DNA of 64,000 bases from Halioxenophilus aromaticivorans (GCF_042850945.1 NZ_AP031496.1:5332001-5396000), one strand, 5' to 3'. Shown: positions 53,863 to 62,813, counted from the first letter of the stretch. The notes: generated by a model from the letters alone, not told the origin. A program made the numbers and translations.

Positions 53863-54579
53863 TTAGAAACCTTTGGCCCAAGTTACGAAGAACAGAGGCT
53901 GGTCGGCATTTTCATTGTTGCTGAAGCCAACGTTAGGGTCGGCAGCGCCCTCTTCCGCCAAGCTAACGGAGAAAGCGAAGTCGCCCCAGTCGCCGTAGGA
54001 TTTGCCCAGGTCAACTTGAACGTGGCCGTAGCTTTCTAGGACAGCACCGTCGTTATCTACGCCATCATTGTCGAAGTCGTAGTAACCCGCAGTCAGGCCC
54101 AGGCTCCAATCGTTGCCCAGGTCGAAGCTAGCACCGGCGTACAGGTAAACGTCACCTTCTACGAAAGGCATGCCGTCGCCCCAATCACTGTGGATGGTGT
54201 AAGCCATACCGAAAGACAGGATGTCGTAGGAGAAATCTAAAGTGATTTCACCGAAGTTGTAGTCATCTACTGTAGGGTAGGCGTACAACAGGTAGCCGAT
54301 GCTGTAACCGAAGTCACCAGCTTCACCCGCGAAGCCCGCGTACAGGTCAAGCTCGCCGCCACCGTAACCGGTGTTAGAAGCCCAAGCGCCTGCGTAAAAA
54401 CCGCTCTCGTCGGCGTAGTCGATACCACCAGATACGGAAGACCCGTAGTAGGTTTGAGAAACGCCACGCCATACATAGTCACTGGAAACCGCAATGTTGG
54501 TGGTTACTTCAGCTTGGGTGGTGGCGCTGAAAGCAACGGCTGCTACGGCAGTGGCTAATACTGTTTTTACTAATTTCAT
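53863..54579 (-). CDS. TorF-like outer-membrane porin
   Basis: A 238-residue protein with a signal peptide (MKLVKTVLATAVAAVAFSA) and a mature part made of short amphipathic strands rich in Gly, Tyr and Asp, ending in an aromatic residue (WAKGF), as in outer-membrane beta barrels. It begins EVTTNIAVSSDYVWRGVSQT, the start of the TorF/TIGR02001 group. The start at 54579 has TGGAGA 8 bp upstream. A sigma-54 promoter and the neighbouring amtB suggest it takes up a nitrogen source. Confidence 0.85.
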   Translation of the reverse strand: MKLVKTVLATAVAAVAFSATTQAEVTTNIAVSSDYVWRGVSQTYYGSSVSGGIDYADESGFYAGAWASNTGYGGGELDLYAGFAGEAGDFGYSIGYLLYAYPTVDDYNFGEITLDFSYDILSFGMAYTIHSDWGDGMPFVEGDVYLYAGASFDLGNDWSLGLTAGYYDFDNDGVDNDGAVLESYGHVQVDLGKSYGDWGDFAFSVSLAEEGAADPNVGFSNNENADQPLFFVTWAKGF

Positions 54580-54653
54580 TCGTTTGTCTCCAAATGTGTG
54601 CTCTATGTCTTGTCTGGGTAGGGAACTTTCCGCCCCCGCACCCGTCGCCAAAC

Positions 54654-54672
54654 TAGCACTTGATGTGCCAAA
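54654..54672 (-). promoter_or_regulatory. Sigma-54 promoter of the TorF-like porin
   Basis: On the minus strand TTTGGCACATCAAGTGCTA has a perfect TTGGCAC -24 part, GG and GC 10 bp apart, and GTGCT at -12. The predicted start is about 54644, 65 bp before the ATG. Confidence 0.75.
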
Positions 54673-55083
54673 CCGATTTTTCGCAATAAAATCATAAGGT
54701 TAAGCTGAAAAAGACCTAAAACGGTCCGTCTGACAGGGGGGAATGATAAGAATGCGCGCCATGTAACGGTGCCAAAACCCCACCCAAGCACCACAATAAA
54801 GCACCAACATGAAGTTCCAGCGTCAAAAATGAACAAAATCTGAAAATCAACGGTGATTTACATTTTTTTCCTCACCAAAACTCACCGCCAGCCTGCTTTC
54901 TGACGGATAATTGGCCAGCACTTGACAGTCCAGTCCAGAAAAAACGACACCCATTTGTGCACAAACATTGTCGGTTGATTTTGTAGCACCATTTTTGACC
55001 ACTTGGCGCGAAAAGCATCCTAGTGAGGATCGATGACACCGCAAGAGTGTCCACCAAGCACGCCTTGCCGTACACTAAGGCCT
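54673..55083. other. Intergenic region between porin and ubiK
   Basis: No gene is supported in this 410-bp stretch. Near 54788 and 54801 the plus strand repeats GCACCA, which is an NtrC half-site, but the matching halves are poor. The rest is AT-rich. Confidence 0.4.
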
Positions 55084-55284
55084 ATGAAAACGCCCCTCAG
55101 CACCAATATCGCCCAGAAACTAATCAAACGCTTGGCCCAAGAGCACAACCTGGTCACTCGCGAAGAGTTCGATGCCCAGGCACGCCTGCTGGCCGCCTCG
55201 GAAGCCAAAATTCAAGAACTGGAAAATCTGATAGACGAATTAGAAAAACAGATGCCGCCTAATCAGCAAACGGCGCCTCAGTAG
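55084..55284 (+). CDS. ubiK: UbiK-like small coiled-coil protein
   Basis: A 66-residue protein with the C-terminal UbiK/YqiC signature LVTREEFDAQ followed by a Leu/Glu heptad helix (EAKIQELENLIDELEKQ). UbiK is an accessory factor of aerobic ubiquinone synthesis that forms coiled-coil trimers. The start at 55084 is chosen since AAGG lies 7 bp upstream; a longer frame exists but lacks support. The N-terminal part is shorter than usual. In pseudomonads this gene also lies beside amtB-glnK. Confidence 0.78.
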   Translation: MKTPLSTNIAQKLIKRLAQEHNLVTREEFDAQARLLAASEAKIQELENLIDELEKQMPPNQQTAPQ

Positions 55285-55416
55285 TCAATACTGCATTAAT
55301 CAGTACACAATGGTCATCGCCTGAAACCAAATCGAGCGGCGCGTGCTCTAGCCAGCATTTTACGGTTCCACCACTCAGTGTTCGCTGCGCGATTTTTAAG
55401 AACACATTGCCTAAAA

Positions 55417-55448
55417 CAAAAAAACCGGAGCCAAGGCCCCGGTTTTTT
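55417..55448. terminator. Bidirectional terminator between ubiK and glnII
   Basis: AAAAAACCGG at the left and CCGGTTTTTT at the right, with an inner GCC/GGC pair and an AA loop. A and T runs on both sides let it serve both converging genes. Confidence 0.9.
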
Positions 55449-55472
55449 GTACCACTTAACAGCAGGGCTTTA

Positions 55473-56492
55473 TTACTTGGCCATGGCTTCGTTGGTGGTT
55501 TTTACAATCGCTGCAGCCACTTTGTATGGATCAGCGTTAGACGCAGGACGACGATCTTCCAAACGACCTTTCCAACCGTCTTCTACAGTACCTACCGGGA
55601 TACGGATAGAAGCACCACGGTCAGATACGCCGTAGCTGAACTCATCGATGGCTTGAGTTTCGTGCTTACCAGTCAAACGCTGGTCGTTGTCTGCACCGTA
55701 CACGCTGATGTGACGCTCGATGTTTTTACCAAACTCTTCACAGATTTTGGTGAAGATTTCTTCTTTTCCAGAATCGCGCATGGCGCCATTGGAGAAGTTT
55801 GCGTGCATACCAGAGCCATTCCAGTCGGTATCGCCCAGAGGTTTTGGCCCCCACTCGATGGACAGACCATACTTCTCACCTACACGCTCCAGCAGGTAGC
55901 GGCTCAACCAGATTTCGTCACCGGCGCGCTTAGCGCTTTTGGCAAAGATTTGGTATTCCCACTGGCCAGCAGCAACCTCGGCGTTGATACCCTCAACGTT
56001 CAAGCCAGCTTCTAAGCACATATCGAAGTGCTCGTCGATCATTTCACGACAGTAGGCGTTTTTGGCGCCAACTGAGCAGTAGTAAGGGCCCTGTGGTGCA
56101 GGATAGCCATTGGCTGGGAAGCCAGGTGGCAAGTTGGTGATTGGATCCCACAGGAAGTATTCCTGCTCGAAACCGAACCAGAAATCGTCATCGTCGTCTG
56201 CTTCGTCGATGGTGGCGCGACCGTTAGAAACGTGAGCAGTGCCATCCGCATTCAGCACTTCGGTCATTACCAAGTAAGCATTTTTGCGGTCTGGGTCTGG
56301 AATAATGAAAACTGGCTTTAGTAGACAATCTGAAGCGTTGCCCTCGGCTTGCTCGGTAGAACTACCGTCGAATGACCACATTGGACACTCTTCCAAAGTA
56401 CCGCCGAAGTTGTTACGGACCATAGTTTTGCTGCGCAGGCTTTGGGTTGGTTGGTAACCGTCTAGCCAGATGTATTCCAACTTGCTTTTCAT
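55473..56492 (-). CDS. glnII: Glutamine synthetase, type II (eukaryotic-like)
   Basis: Makes glutamine from glutamate, ammonia and ATP. The 339-residue protein follows type II synthetases of rhizobia, actinobacteria and eukaryotes: start MKSKLEYIWLDGY, WSFDGSSTEQA, FGFEQEYFLWD, GQWEYQI, NGSGMHANFS and GVSDRGASIRIP. The ATG at 56492 is chosen by family match; a GTG 12 bp upstream begins in the ribosome site. A glutamine synthetase of type I is encoded at 62814, so this strain has both. A sigma-54 promoter and NtrC-like sites lie upstream. Confidence 0.95.
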   Translation of the reverse strand: MKSKLEYIWLDGYQPTQSLRSKTMVRNNFGGTLEECPMWSFDGSSTEQAEGNASDCLLKPVFIIPDPDRKNAYLVMTEVLNADGTAHVSNGRATIDEADDDDDFWFGFEQEYFLWDPITNLPPGFPANGYPAPQGPYYCSVGAKNAYCREMIDEHFDMCLEAGLNVEGINAEVAAGQWEYQIFAKSAKRAGDEIWLSRYLLERVGEKYGLSIEWGPKPLGDTDWNGSGMHANFSNGAMRDSGKEEIFTKICEEFGKNIERHISVYGADNDQRLTGKHETQAIDEFSYGVSDRGASIRIPVGTVEDGWKGRLEDRRPASNADPYKVAAAIVKTTNEAMAK

Positions 56493-56547
56493 GTTGAATT
56501 TCACTCCAAATGTGTATCTTCAGATTGTATGTTGTAGCGGTCGTTAA

Positions 56548-56566
56548 AAGCAGAATCTATTCCAAC
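56548..56566 (-). promoter_or_regulatory. Sigma-54 type promoter of glnII
   Basis: On the minus strand TTGGAATAGATTCTGCTTTT has GG and GC exactly 10 bp apart and a T-rich -12 end. The -24 part is TTGGAAT instead of TTGGCAC. The predicted start is about 56538, 46 bp before the ATG. Confidence 0.55.
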
Positions 56567-56697
56567 CCTTGTACCGGAACGACAAACGAGAAAGGCATGG
56601 AGGAAAAACACGTCAAAGAGCCCCAAACCATGGGGCTTTGACGACAGCACAGAGGGAAATACCAGCAAACCAACCAAGCCCAGCCCGCGGCACCACG

Positions 56698-56744
56698 GAA
56701 CCACTTTGGTGCAGTAAAAAAAGGATTGCACCAATTTGGTCCTA
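56698..56744. promoter_or_regulatory. Two NtrC-like sites upstream of glnII
   Basis: TGCACCA-ATT-TGGTCCT at 56728-56744 matches the NtrC site TGCACCA-N3-TGGTGCA at 12 of 14 fixed bases. The other (56698-56714) keeps a perfect TGGTGCA half and 4 of 7 of the other half. Centres are 30 bp apart, three helical turns, about 140-190 bp before the predicted promoter, the typical enhancer distance. Confidence 0.6.
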
Positions 56745-56773
56745 AAGATGCGCAACCTGCCACTTTGGAGCGG

Positions 56774-57550
56774 CTAGCCCGGCGAGGACACGTCCACCAC
56801 CAAGGACGTGGTGTTGTCATGACCGCCTCGATCCAAGGCCAGCCCTTCTACGCACTCCAGCACCTCGGGTGGTGTCGCGAGCATCATAGCTGCTCTAATT
56901 TCGTGCGCGTCCAAATCTTTGAATGCACCGTCAGTACACAACAGAAAACGGTCAGAAGCCTGCACTGATTGGTAACACAGTTGCGGACACACTTCTCGAT
57001 GTACACCCACCGCTCGCGTTAGGACGTGGGCAGATTGCAGCGTTTGCGCACCATCTTGCGGCGGTTTTCCCTGGGTTCGCTGCTGCTCGGCAAGATTGTG
57101 ATCGATGGTGAGCTGTTCTAACTCGCCAGCGCGCAAACGGTAAATACGGCTGTCCCCGGCCCAGACCAACAGGCCGTGGCTATCTACAATGTGCAGCAAC
57201 GCCAGGGTGGTGCCGATACGCTTGCCACGAAACGCCTTGTGGCAAGTATCGTGGGCTTGGTTAATTATGGCGTGCAGGCTGGCTAAGCAGGCCTCCAATG
57301 TGGCGCCGGTTTGGTATTCCTGCAGCGCGCGAAGGGTGACTTTACTGGCGTGATCGCCTCGATTTAAACCACCCATACCATCGGCCACCGCCCAAAGCTG
57401 AGACTCACCGTGCTCTAAATAGGCGTCCTCATTCACCCAGCGCACACGGCCCACATGGCTGCGGCCGAGGCTACAGAAACGAAACGTCTGCGGCGTGGGC
57501 AGGGGTAAAAGCTCTGAGTTGAGCTGTTCAACGAGGGTTGGGTTATTCAA
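56774..57550 (-). CDS. PP2C-family serine/threonine phosphatase
   Basis: A 258-residue metal-dependent phosphatase. It has the PP2C motifs: GRVRWVNEDAYL (about 34-45), AVADGMGG (55-62, metal Asp), WAGDSRIYRL near 133 and LCTDGAF near 205, and GGHDNTT near the C-terminus with the last metal Asp. No signal or membrane segment. It precedes glnII and lies 184 bp after the protein kinase on the same strand, so it likely reverses that kinase. Confidence 0.92.
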   Translation of the reverse strand: MNNPTLVEQLNSELLPLPTPQTFRFCSLGRSHVGRVRWVNEDAYLEHGESQLWAVADGMGGLNRGDHASKVTLRALQEYQTGATLEACLASLHAIINQAHDTCHKAFRGKRIGTTLALLHIVDSHGLLVWAGDSRIYRLRAGELEQLTIDHNLAEQQRTQGKPPQDGAQTLQSAHVLTRAVGVHREVCPQLCYQSVQASDRFLLCTDGAFKDLDAHEIRAAMMLATPPEVLECVEGLALDRGGHDNTTSLVVDVSSPG

Positions 57551-57734
57551 TGGTTGGCCTTGGTGATTATTCGCCGAATTCGCCGTCTAAGCGATTCGGT
57601 TATCTATCTTCTATTAATACGCTCGGTATAAAGACGCAAATAAAGACATGAAGTTAGTTACAAAAACTGTGCCTTATAGCGCTCTTCTTTTTACCTAGGT
57701 GTTGGTTTCAAAACATCGCCCTGCGTGGTAACAA

Positions 57735-58685
57735 TCAGCAGTAGATACCCTCGCGCAGCAAGCGAATAAATTCATCCACACTTTCGGGCCGCTGGGCTGG
57801 GTCTTTTTCCAGGCACTGCATGGTCAAATCCACCAAACCCTGTGGCAATTTGCCACCCGCGGGCGATTTGGGAACCGCCGGTGCGGCACTGCGCACGTCG
57901 TCTATCACTCGCCGCACAACATCCCCTTGAAAGGGCGTCTCGCCGGACAAGGTTTCGTAGAGCACGGCACCCAAGCTGTATACGTCCGAGGCGAAACTGA
58001 TGGCAGGGTCGCGGTCTACTTGCTCCGGCGACATGTACATCACCGTACCCTGTAATTTTTCCTCACCGGTCATGCCCACCGCTGCGCTCACCTCATCGAC
58101 GACAAGATCCACAACCTGGGCCTCATCGACTTGCTTGGGCCAGACCTTGGCTAAGCCCCAATCCAACAGCAGCACTTCACCGTAGGCGCCTACCAATATG
58201 TTATCGGGCTTTATATCTCGGTGTAGTACCCCACGAGAATGGGCATAGGCCAGGGCGCTAGCCACCTTTTGGATGACCTCACTGAGCTGGGTTAAATCGT
58301 AGCGTTCGCGGTAATGTAAAACCTCCCGTAGGGTATAACCATGGACCAACTTCATGGTGAAGTAGTATTGGCCACGGCCATCTCGGCCCAGCTCATAGGT
58401 GGGCATGGTATTGGGGTGCTGCAGGCGGGCGGAAATGCGAGCTTCGCGCAGTAATCGCAGGTTTTCCACCTCGCTTTTCACAAACTCTGGGCGCAGGGAT
58501 TTGTAGCACACCGTACGCCGCAGATGTAAATCCATGCAGGATTGAATGATCGATTTACCGCCGTTAGCAATCGCCGAAAAATACGCATAGCGGGTTTTAG
58601 GGTTGAGCTTTTCAGGCAGGGGCGCGTCGGTGTCTTCAACGTAGATAGGCCCATGGCTATTTTTTTGTTCTTTAAATTCCAACAT
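57735..58685 (-). CDS. Serine/threonine protein kinase
   Basis: A 316-residue Hanks-type kinase without membrane or sensor domains. The ATP lysine is near 62 (TVCYKSLR), the catalytic loop is HRDIKPDN (155-162), and the metal motif is DWG (175-177) in place of DFG, a variant seen in bacterial kinases of this type. GTVMYMSPEQ (activation segment) and SFASDVYSLG follow. It is paired with the PP2C phosphatase and lies beside glnII and yifB. Substrates are unknown. Confidence 0.93.
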   Translation of the reverse strand: MLEFKEQKNSHGPIYVEDTDAPLPEKLNPKTRYAYFSAIANGGKSIIQSCMDLHLRRTVCYKSLRPEFVKSEVENLRLLREARISARLQHPNTMPTYELGRDGRGQYYFTMKLVHGYTLREVLHYRERYDLTQLSEVIQKVASALAYAHSRGVLHRDIKPDNILVGAYGEVLLLDWGLAKVWPKQVDEAQVVDLVVDEVSAAVGMTGEEKLQGTVMYMSPEQVDRDPAISFASDVYSLGAVLYETLSGETPFQGDVVRRVIDDVRSAAPAVPKSPAGGKLPQGLVDLTMQCLEKDPAQRPESVDEFIRLLREGIYC

Positions 58686-58818
58686 AGCGTCTCACCGTGG
58701 ATAGGTAGCCCAATGCCAACAGCATAACTGGCATGGCGCGATTGTGACCAGCGTCGAATACTCACCAGCAAAAATCCATTAACCTAAAGCTCTGGCATGG
58801 CACACGGACGTGCATCCA

Positions 58819-58838
58819 AATAACCTATGCCGGTTATT
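58819..58838. promoter_or_regulatory. Palindrome upstream of yifB
   Basis: AATAACC and GGTTATT are perfect 7-bp arms with a 6-bp spacer, in the divergent region between the kinase gene and yifB. The binding protein is unknown. Confidence 0.3.
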
Positions 58839-58937
58839 GATCCCGCGCCACACGCCCGCAAGGAAGCCTTTTAAGGATAAAACTCGCCAACAAAGGACGT
58901 TTCGGCAGTACCCCAAGGTACGCCGGCGACAATAACT

Positions 58938-60428
58938 ATGTCTCTCGCCACTGTCCACACCCGCGCCTTACTGGGCGTTGAATCACCTCCGGTCACGGTG
59001 GAAGTACACTTATCCGGCGGCCTTCCTGGCCTTACCATGGTGGGCCTACCTGAAACCGCCGTGAAAGAATCCCGCGAACGGGTGCGCAGCGCGCTGCTGA
59101 ATTGCCATTTTGAATTCCCTGCCCGTCGCATCACCATTAACCTGGCACCGGCGGATTTACCCAAAGAGGGCGGCCGCTACGATTTAGCCATCGCCCTGGG
59201 TATTCTGGTCGCCTCCAATCAGCTGCCTATCACCGTTCTCAACAACACCGAAGTCTTGGGAGAGCTTACCTTGGGCGGAGAAATCCGCCCGGTGCAGGGG
59301 GCTATCTCTGCGGCCATGGCAGTAAAGCACTGTGGCCGCCGGTTGGTGCTGCCCGCCGACAATGCCCAGGAGGCCAGCTTGGTATCGCAATTGGACTGCG
59401 CCTATGCCAAGGATTTGCTTAGCCTGTGTGCACACCTGCGCGGTGAGCACCGCCTGCCGGAGTTTGCACCCATTGCCGAGCATGTAAATGACCGCCAAGC
59501 CCCGGACATGAGCGAAGTGAAAGGCCAAGAACTAGCCAAACGCGCTTTAGAGGTGGCCGCCGCCGGTGGCCACAATTTGTTGTATTTTGGCCCACCGGGC
59601 ACCGGTAAAACCTTATTGGCTCAGCGCCTACCGGGCATTTTACCTCCGCTAACCGAGCACCAGGCGCTCAGCGTTGCGGCCATTTATTCCGTGGCTGGGT
59701 TACATCGCCAACAACATTTTTGCCCACCCATTCGCCACCCCCACCACACCGCCTCGGCGGTGGCCTTGGTGGGCGGCGGCAGTAACCCCAAACCCGGCGA
59801 AATATCGCTGGCCCACAGTGGCGTGTTGTTTTTGGACGAATTACCCGAGTTTCAGCGATCCGTATTGGAAGTCATGCGCGAGCCGTTGGAGAACGGCCGC
59901 ATTGATATCGCCCGCGCCAACCGGCAGGTGAGCTACCCGGCCGCATTCCAGTTGATTGCCGCCATGAACCCCTGCCCCTGCGGGCATTACCCCGAGCCAC
60001 GTTGTTCCTGCACCCCGGATCAAGTGCGCCGCTACCGCAGTAAAATCTCCGGGCCATTGTTAGACCGCATCGATCTACACGTGGCTGTCATCAATCAGCC
60101 GCCCAGCCGATTGCAGCAATTGCCCGGAGGCGATAGCAGCGGGGTAATTCGGCAGAGAGTTATCGCCGCGCGGCAGCGGCAGGTCGATCGCCAGGGCGTT
60201 AGCAATGCCCATTTGGCAGGCCGCAATCTGGACCAACACTGCGCTATTGACGCACCATCGGCGCAGTTTTTAGAACAGGCCACGGTAAAGCTCGGCTTGT
60301 CCGCGCGGGCTTACCACCGTATTTTGCGGGTGGCTCGTACGCTGGCCGATTTAGCCCTGAGCGATACCGTACAGCGTAGCCACCTGGCCGAGGCCATAGG
60401 CTACCGGCAATTGGACCGCACTCAATAG
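58938..60428 (+). CDS. comM: YifB/ComM-type Mg-chelatase-like ATPase
   Basis: A 496-residue AAA+ protein. An N-terminal Lon-protease-like domain (about 1-170) precedes the ATPase domain with Walker A GPPGTGKT near 217-224 and Walker B LFLDELPEF near 300. A C-terminal helical domain includes AYHRILRVARTLADL. ComM is a hexameric helicase that helps branch migration during natural transformation; the name YifB is used in general. Function here is inferred from the family. It is divergent from the kinase gene. Confidence 0.93.
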   Translation: MSLATVHTRALLGVESPPVTVEVHLSGGLPGLTMVGLPETAVKESRERVRSALLNCHFEFPARRITINLAPADLPKEGGRYDLAIALGILVASNQLPITVLNNTEVLGELTLGGEIRPVQGAISAAMAVKHCGRRLVLPADNAQEASLVSQLDCAYAKDLLSLCAHLRGEHRLPEFAPIAEHVNDRQAPDMSEVKGQELAKRALEVAAAGGHNLLYFGPPGTGKTLLAQRLPGILPPLTEHQALSVAAIYSVAGLHRQQHFCPPIRHPHHTASAVALVGGGSNPKPGEISLAHSGVLFLDELPEFQRSVLEVMREPLENGRIDIARANRQVSYPAAFQLIAAMNPCPCGHYPEPRCSCTPDQVRRYRSKISGPLLDRIDLHVAVINQPPSRLQQLPGGDSSGVIRQRVIAARQRQVDRQGVSNAHLAGRNLDQHCAIDAPSAQFLEQATVKLGLSARAYHRILRVARTLADLALSDTVQRSHLAEAIGYRQLDRTQ

Positions 60429-60475
60429 GTGTTTAGAAAACCCAAGCCTGGAATCGAGGCCAGTAACGCTGCCGA

Positions 60476-60907
60476 TTAGAGGTCGTAACCAAAGGGGTTA
60501 CCGCCGTCCACAGGCTCTGGTTTGGGGCCGTCGCCGCCCATGCCAGCGCCAAAGGATTTAACCTTGCCGCGGTCATCTACCTGGCAGCTAATAAAAGCGG
60601 CCTCCATAGCGCCGGTCTTTTTATTTTTGACTTCGGCATCAATGTAGATTTGATAGCGCCCTTTAGCTTGGTTGTAACGCGTGGACAAGGAGTCTTCGCC
60701 ATAGCCCGCCAACCGAGAACCGAACTTTTTTTTGGTTTTTTCAACGCACTGGAGGTAGGCGTCGGTCATGGTGACGTGGCGATAACCGCCACCGCCACCG
60801 CCCTCGCGCAGCTTAATGACGGTAAAAGAGGTGACACCTACGGAGGTACACACAAGCAGCAAGAAGGCCAATATCACCCATAGTTGCGCGCGCTTGTTAT
60901 CTGGCAT
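60476..60907 (-). CDS. Single-pass membrane protein of unknown function
   Basis: A 143-residue protein with one N-terminal membrane helix at about 9-29 and a soluble part facing the periplasm. A glycine run (EGGGGGGYRH) follows the helix, and two cysteines (YLQCVEK, ISCQVD) may pair. The C-terminal end is rich in Gly and Pro (GAGMGGDGPKPEP). No family is recognised. It converges on yifB. Confidence 0.55.
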   Translation of the reverse strand: MPDNKRAQLWVILAFLLLVCTSVGVTSFTVIKLREGGGGGGYRHVTMTDAYLQCVEKTKKKFGSRLAGYGEDSLSTRYNQAKGRYQIYIDAEVKNKKTGAMEAAFISCQVDDRGKVKSFGAGMGGDGPKPEPVDGGNPFGYDL

Positions 60908-60964
60908 TGTTTCGGTCCATGTTAAATCGGCGGAAGAATCGCGACTTAACTATAGACCACGGTG

Positions 60965-62413
60965 TTAATTGGGCCGGTAGACTCCGATATTCGGGTAGCC
61001 TTCCTCGCTCAGCTGCCCGGCGTGTAAGCGGCTCATCACGCCGCGGTCACAATACAAGAGGTATTGCTGCTGGCTGCCCAGCTCGGCAATGGACTTCGCC
61101 AACAAATAGAACGGAATGTGCTTTACCGGTTTGTTATCCACCAGCAGGGGTGCGGACTCTTGCTCGTCCGGATGGCGAATATCAATCACTTCGGCGCCAG
61201 TGGGCACATAGCCAAATTCATCCGCCTGCTGGTAATCCGTGGCCTCCAGCACATTCAAAATGCCCTGCACCGTCATTCTGGCTACGGCATCCTCAAGCAC
61301 ACTGAGGTCAAACTCAGATTCCTCCTGCTCCACCACGGCCAGTTTGGCCCGGGTAGTGGGCTTTTTGGAGATAACACCACAGTATTCGGGCATATTGGCG
61401 GCGAATTCTTCTGTGCCTATGGCCCGTGCGGTAGCAATAATGTCGCCTTTATCGCTGGTAATCAGCGGCCGCAGCACCAGGGTTTCCGTTACCCGATCAA
61501 TCACCGAAAGGTTGGTGATGGTTTGCGACGAAACCTGGGCCACACTCTCACCGGTGACCAGGGCCTCGATGTTAAACTCTTGCGCTACCTTGCTGGCAGC
61601 ACGCAGCATCATGCGCTTGAGCACCACCCCCATATTAGCCTGTGAGATGGTGCCGAGGATTTCCGCTACCACACCCTCAAACGGCACACTGATAAACCGC
61701 ACTTGGTGCGATGAACCAAACTTTTGCCAAAGATAATGGGCAATTTCTTTACAACCAACCTCGTGGGCACGCCCCCCCATATTGAAAAACAGGTAGTGGG
61801 TGCGTAGACCACGCTTAATCGCTAAATAGGACGCGACGGTGGAATCAAAACCGCCGGAGAGCAAACTCAGCACCGGGTCTTGGGTGCCCAGCGGAAAGCC
61901 ACCCAGGCCGCCCACTTCTCGTTGCACCACAAACAGCGTGTTGTTTTTGACCTCCAGCTTTATGGTGATGTCCGGTTGCTTTAGGCGCACGCCGCCAGTG
62001 ACGTGGTTTTGGTTGAGCCCGCCACCCACGTAGCGCTCTATCTCCACCGAGCTGTAGTCGTGGCTGCCGGTGCGTTTGGCTCGAATGCAAAAGGTTTTGC
62101 CCGCCAGATGATCACCCCAAATCTGCGCCGTGTGCTGATAGATGTCGTCAAGGGTTTCAAACTCAAACTGAGTGACCTGATAAAAGAAGGCAATACCTGG
62201 TGTGTTGGCCAGCACCTGGGCTACCTTGATTTGTACGGCGCTATCTTCTGGGCCAACCACTTCGAGCTTTTCCCAATCGCGGCGCACCTTTAACGAAGGG
62301 CTGATGCGTTTAACCAGGATGTTGAGGTTGTTGTACAGCTGGCGGGTGAATCGTTTACGAACGGGGGCGCTTTTGACGATGATTTCGGGGAATAGCTTAA
62401 TTACAAAATGCAT
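60965..62413 (-). CDS. thiI: tRNA 4-thiouridine sulfurtransferase
   Basis: Adds sulfur to uridine 8 of tRNA and supplies thiamine thiazole synthesis. The 482-residue protein has an N-terminal ferredoxin-like and THUMP domain, a PP-loop ATPase part (SLLSGGFDSTVA), and a C-terminal rhodanese domain with the sulfur-carrying Cys in LYCDRGVMS near residue 455. The start at 62413 (MHFVIKLFPEIIVK) matches the family; a 12-residue extension upstream is ignored. It is divergent from glnA, as in other gammaproteobacteria. Confidence 0.94.
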   Translation of the reverse strand: MHFVIKLFPEIIVKSAPVRKRFTRQLYNNLNILVKRISPSLKVRRDWEKLEVVGPEDSAVQIKVAQVLANTPGIAFFYQVTQFEFETLDDIYQHTAQIWGDHLAGKTFCIRAKRTGSHDYSSVEIERYVGGGLNQNHVTGGVRLKQPDITIKLEVKNNTLFVVQREVGGLGGFPLGTQDPVLSLLSGGFDSTVASYLAIKRGLRTHYLFFNMGGRAHEVGCKEIAHYLWQKFGSSHQVRFISVPFEGVVAEILGTISQANMGVVLKRMMLRAASKVAQEFNIEALVTGESVAQVSSQTITNLSVIDRVTETLVLRPLITSDKGDIIATARAIGTEEFAANMPEYCGVISKKPTTRAKLAVVEQEESEFDLSVLEDAVARMTVQGILNVLEATDYQQADEFGYVPTGAEVIDIRHPDEQESAPLLVDNKPVKHIPFYLLAKSIAELGSQQQYLLYCDRGVMSRLHAGQLSEEGYPNIGVYRPN

Positions 62414-62813
62414 ATAAAAATTCAATAAAATAGGTGCTTCAAGCCGCATTATAGCCCAGCTGGCCCCCTATCGGGACTGCAAAAGGTGTATTATGCTGAC
62501 GTTATAGAGAACCCAGGCACCGCCGGTACGACCGCCACCAACGCACCAATATAATGCATAAAAATACTGGCACGTTATAATGCCTTCTCCACTCGGATCA
62601 AATATTGACAAGCTACTGATTTTATTGAATTTTTATGCCAAGGCCGGCCCGCCGGCAGCGGCACAGGGATTGCCTTATCGCAAGGCATTTGCGTGCAGGG
62701 TAACCACAGCACGCATACTGGGGGAAGCTACAGTCCTTTCACTCCGGCCTAAAGGCTGACAACGCCTTTTGCCACTTTTATGATTTCTGACACAGCCATT
62801 TTTGGAGGAATAC
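62414..62813. other. thiI-glnA divergent promoter region
   Basis: A 400-bp gap. TATAAT at 62575-62580 could be a -10 for glnA. ACTGGCACG at about 62566-62574 resembles a sigma-54 -24 part, but the following GC is 11 bp away instead of 10. CGCACCAATATAATGCA at 62548-62564 is a weak NtrC-like site. The 230-bp leader holds short hairpins (for example GCCTT-ATCGC-AAGGC), with no recognised riboswitch. Confidence 0.45.

Noticed and set aside
55407..56015. A 202-codon open frame on the plus strand inside glnII.
   Set aside because: It lies fully antisense to a well-conserved glutamine synthetase gene and matches no known protein.
61064..61645. A 193-codon open frame on the plus strand inside thiI.
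   Set aside because: Antisense shadow of a conserved gene with no recognisable domain.
62565..62584. A possible sigma-54 promoter at glnA (CTGGCACG followed by TGCC).
   Set aside because: GG and GC are 11 bp apart, not the required 10, and a TATAAT overlaps the site, so a sigma-70 promoter is more likely.
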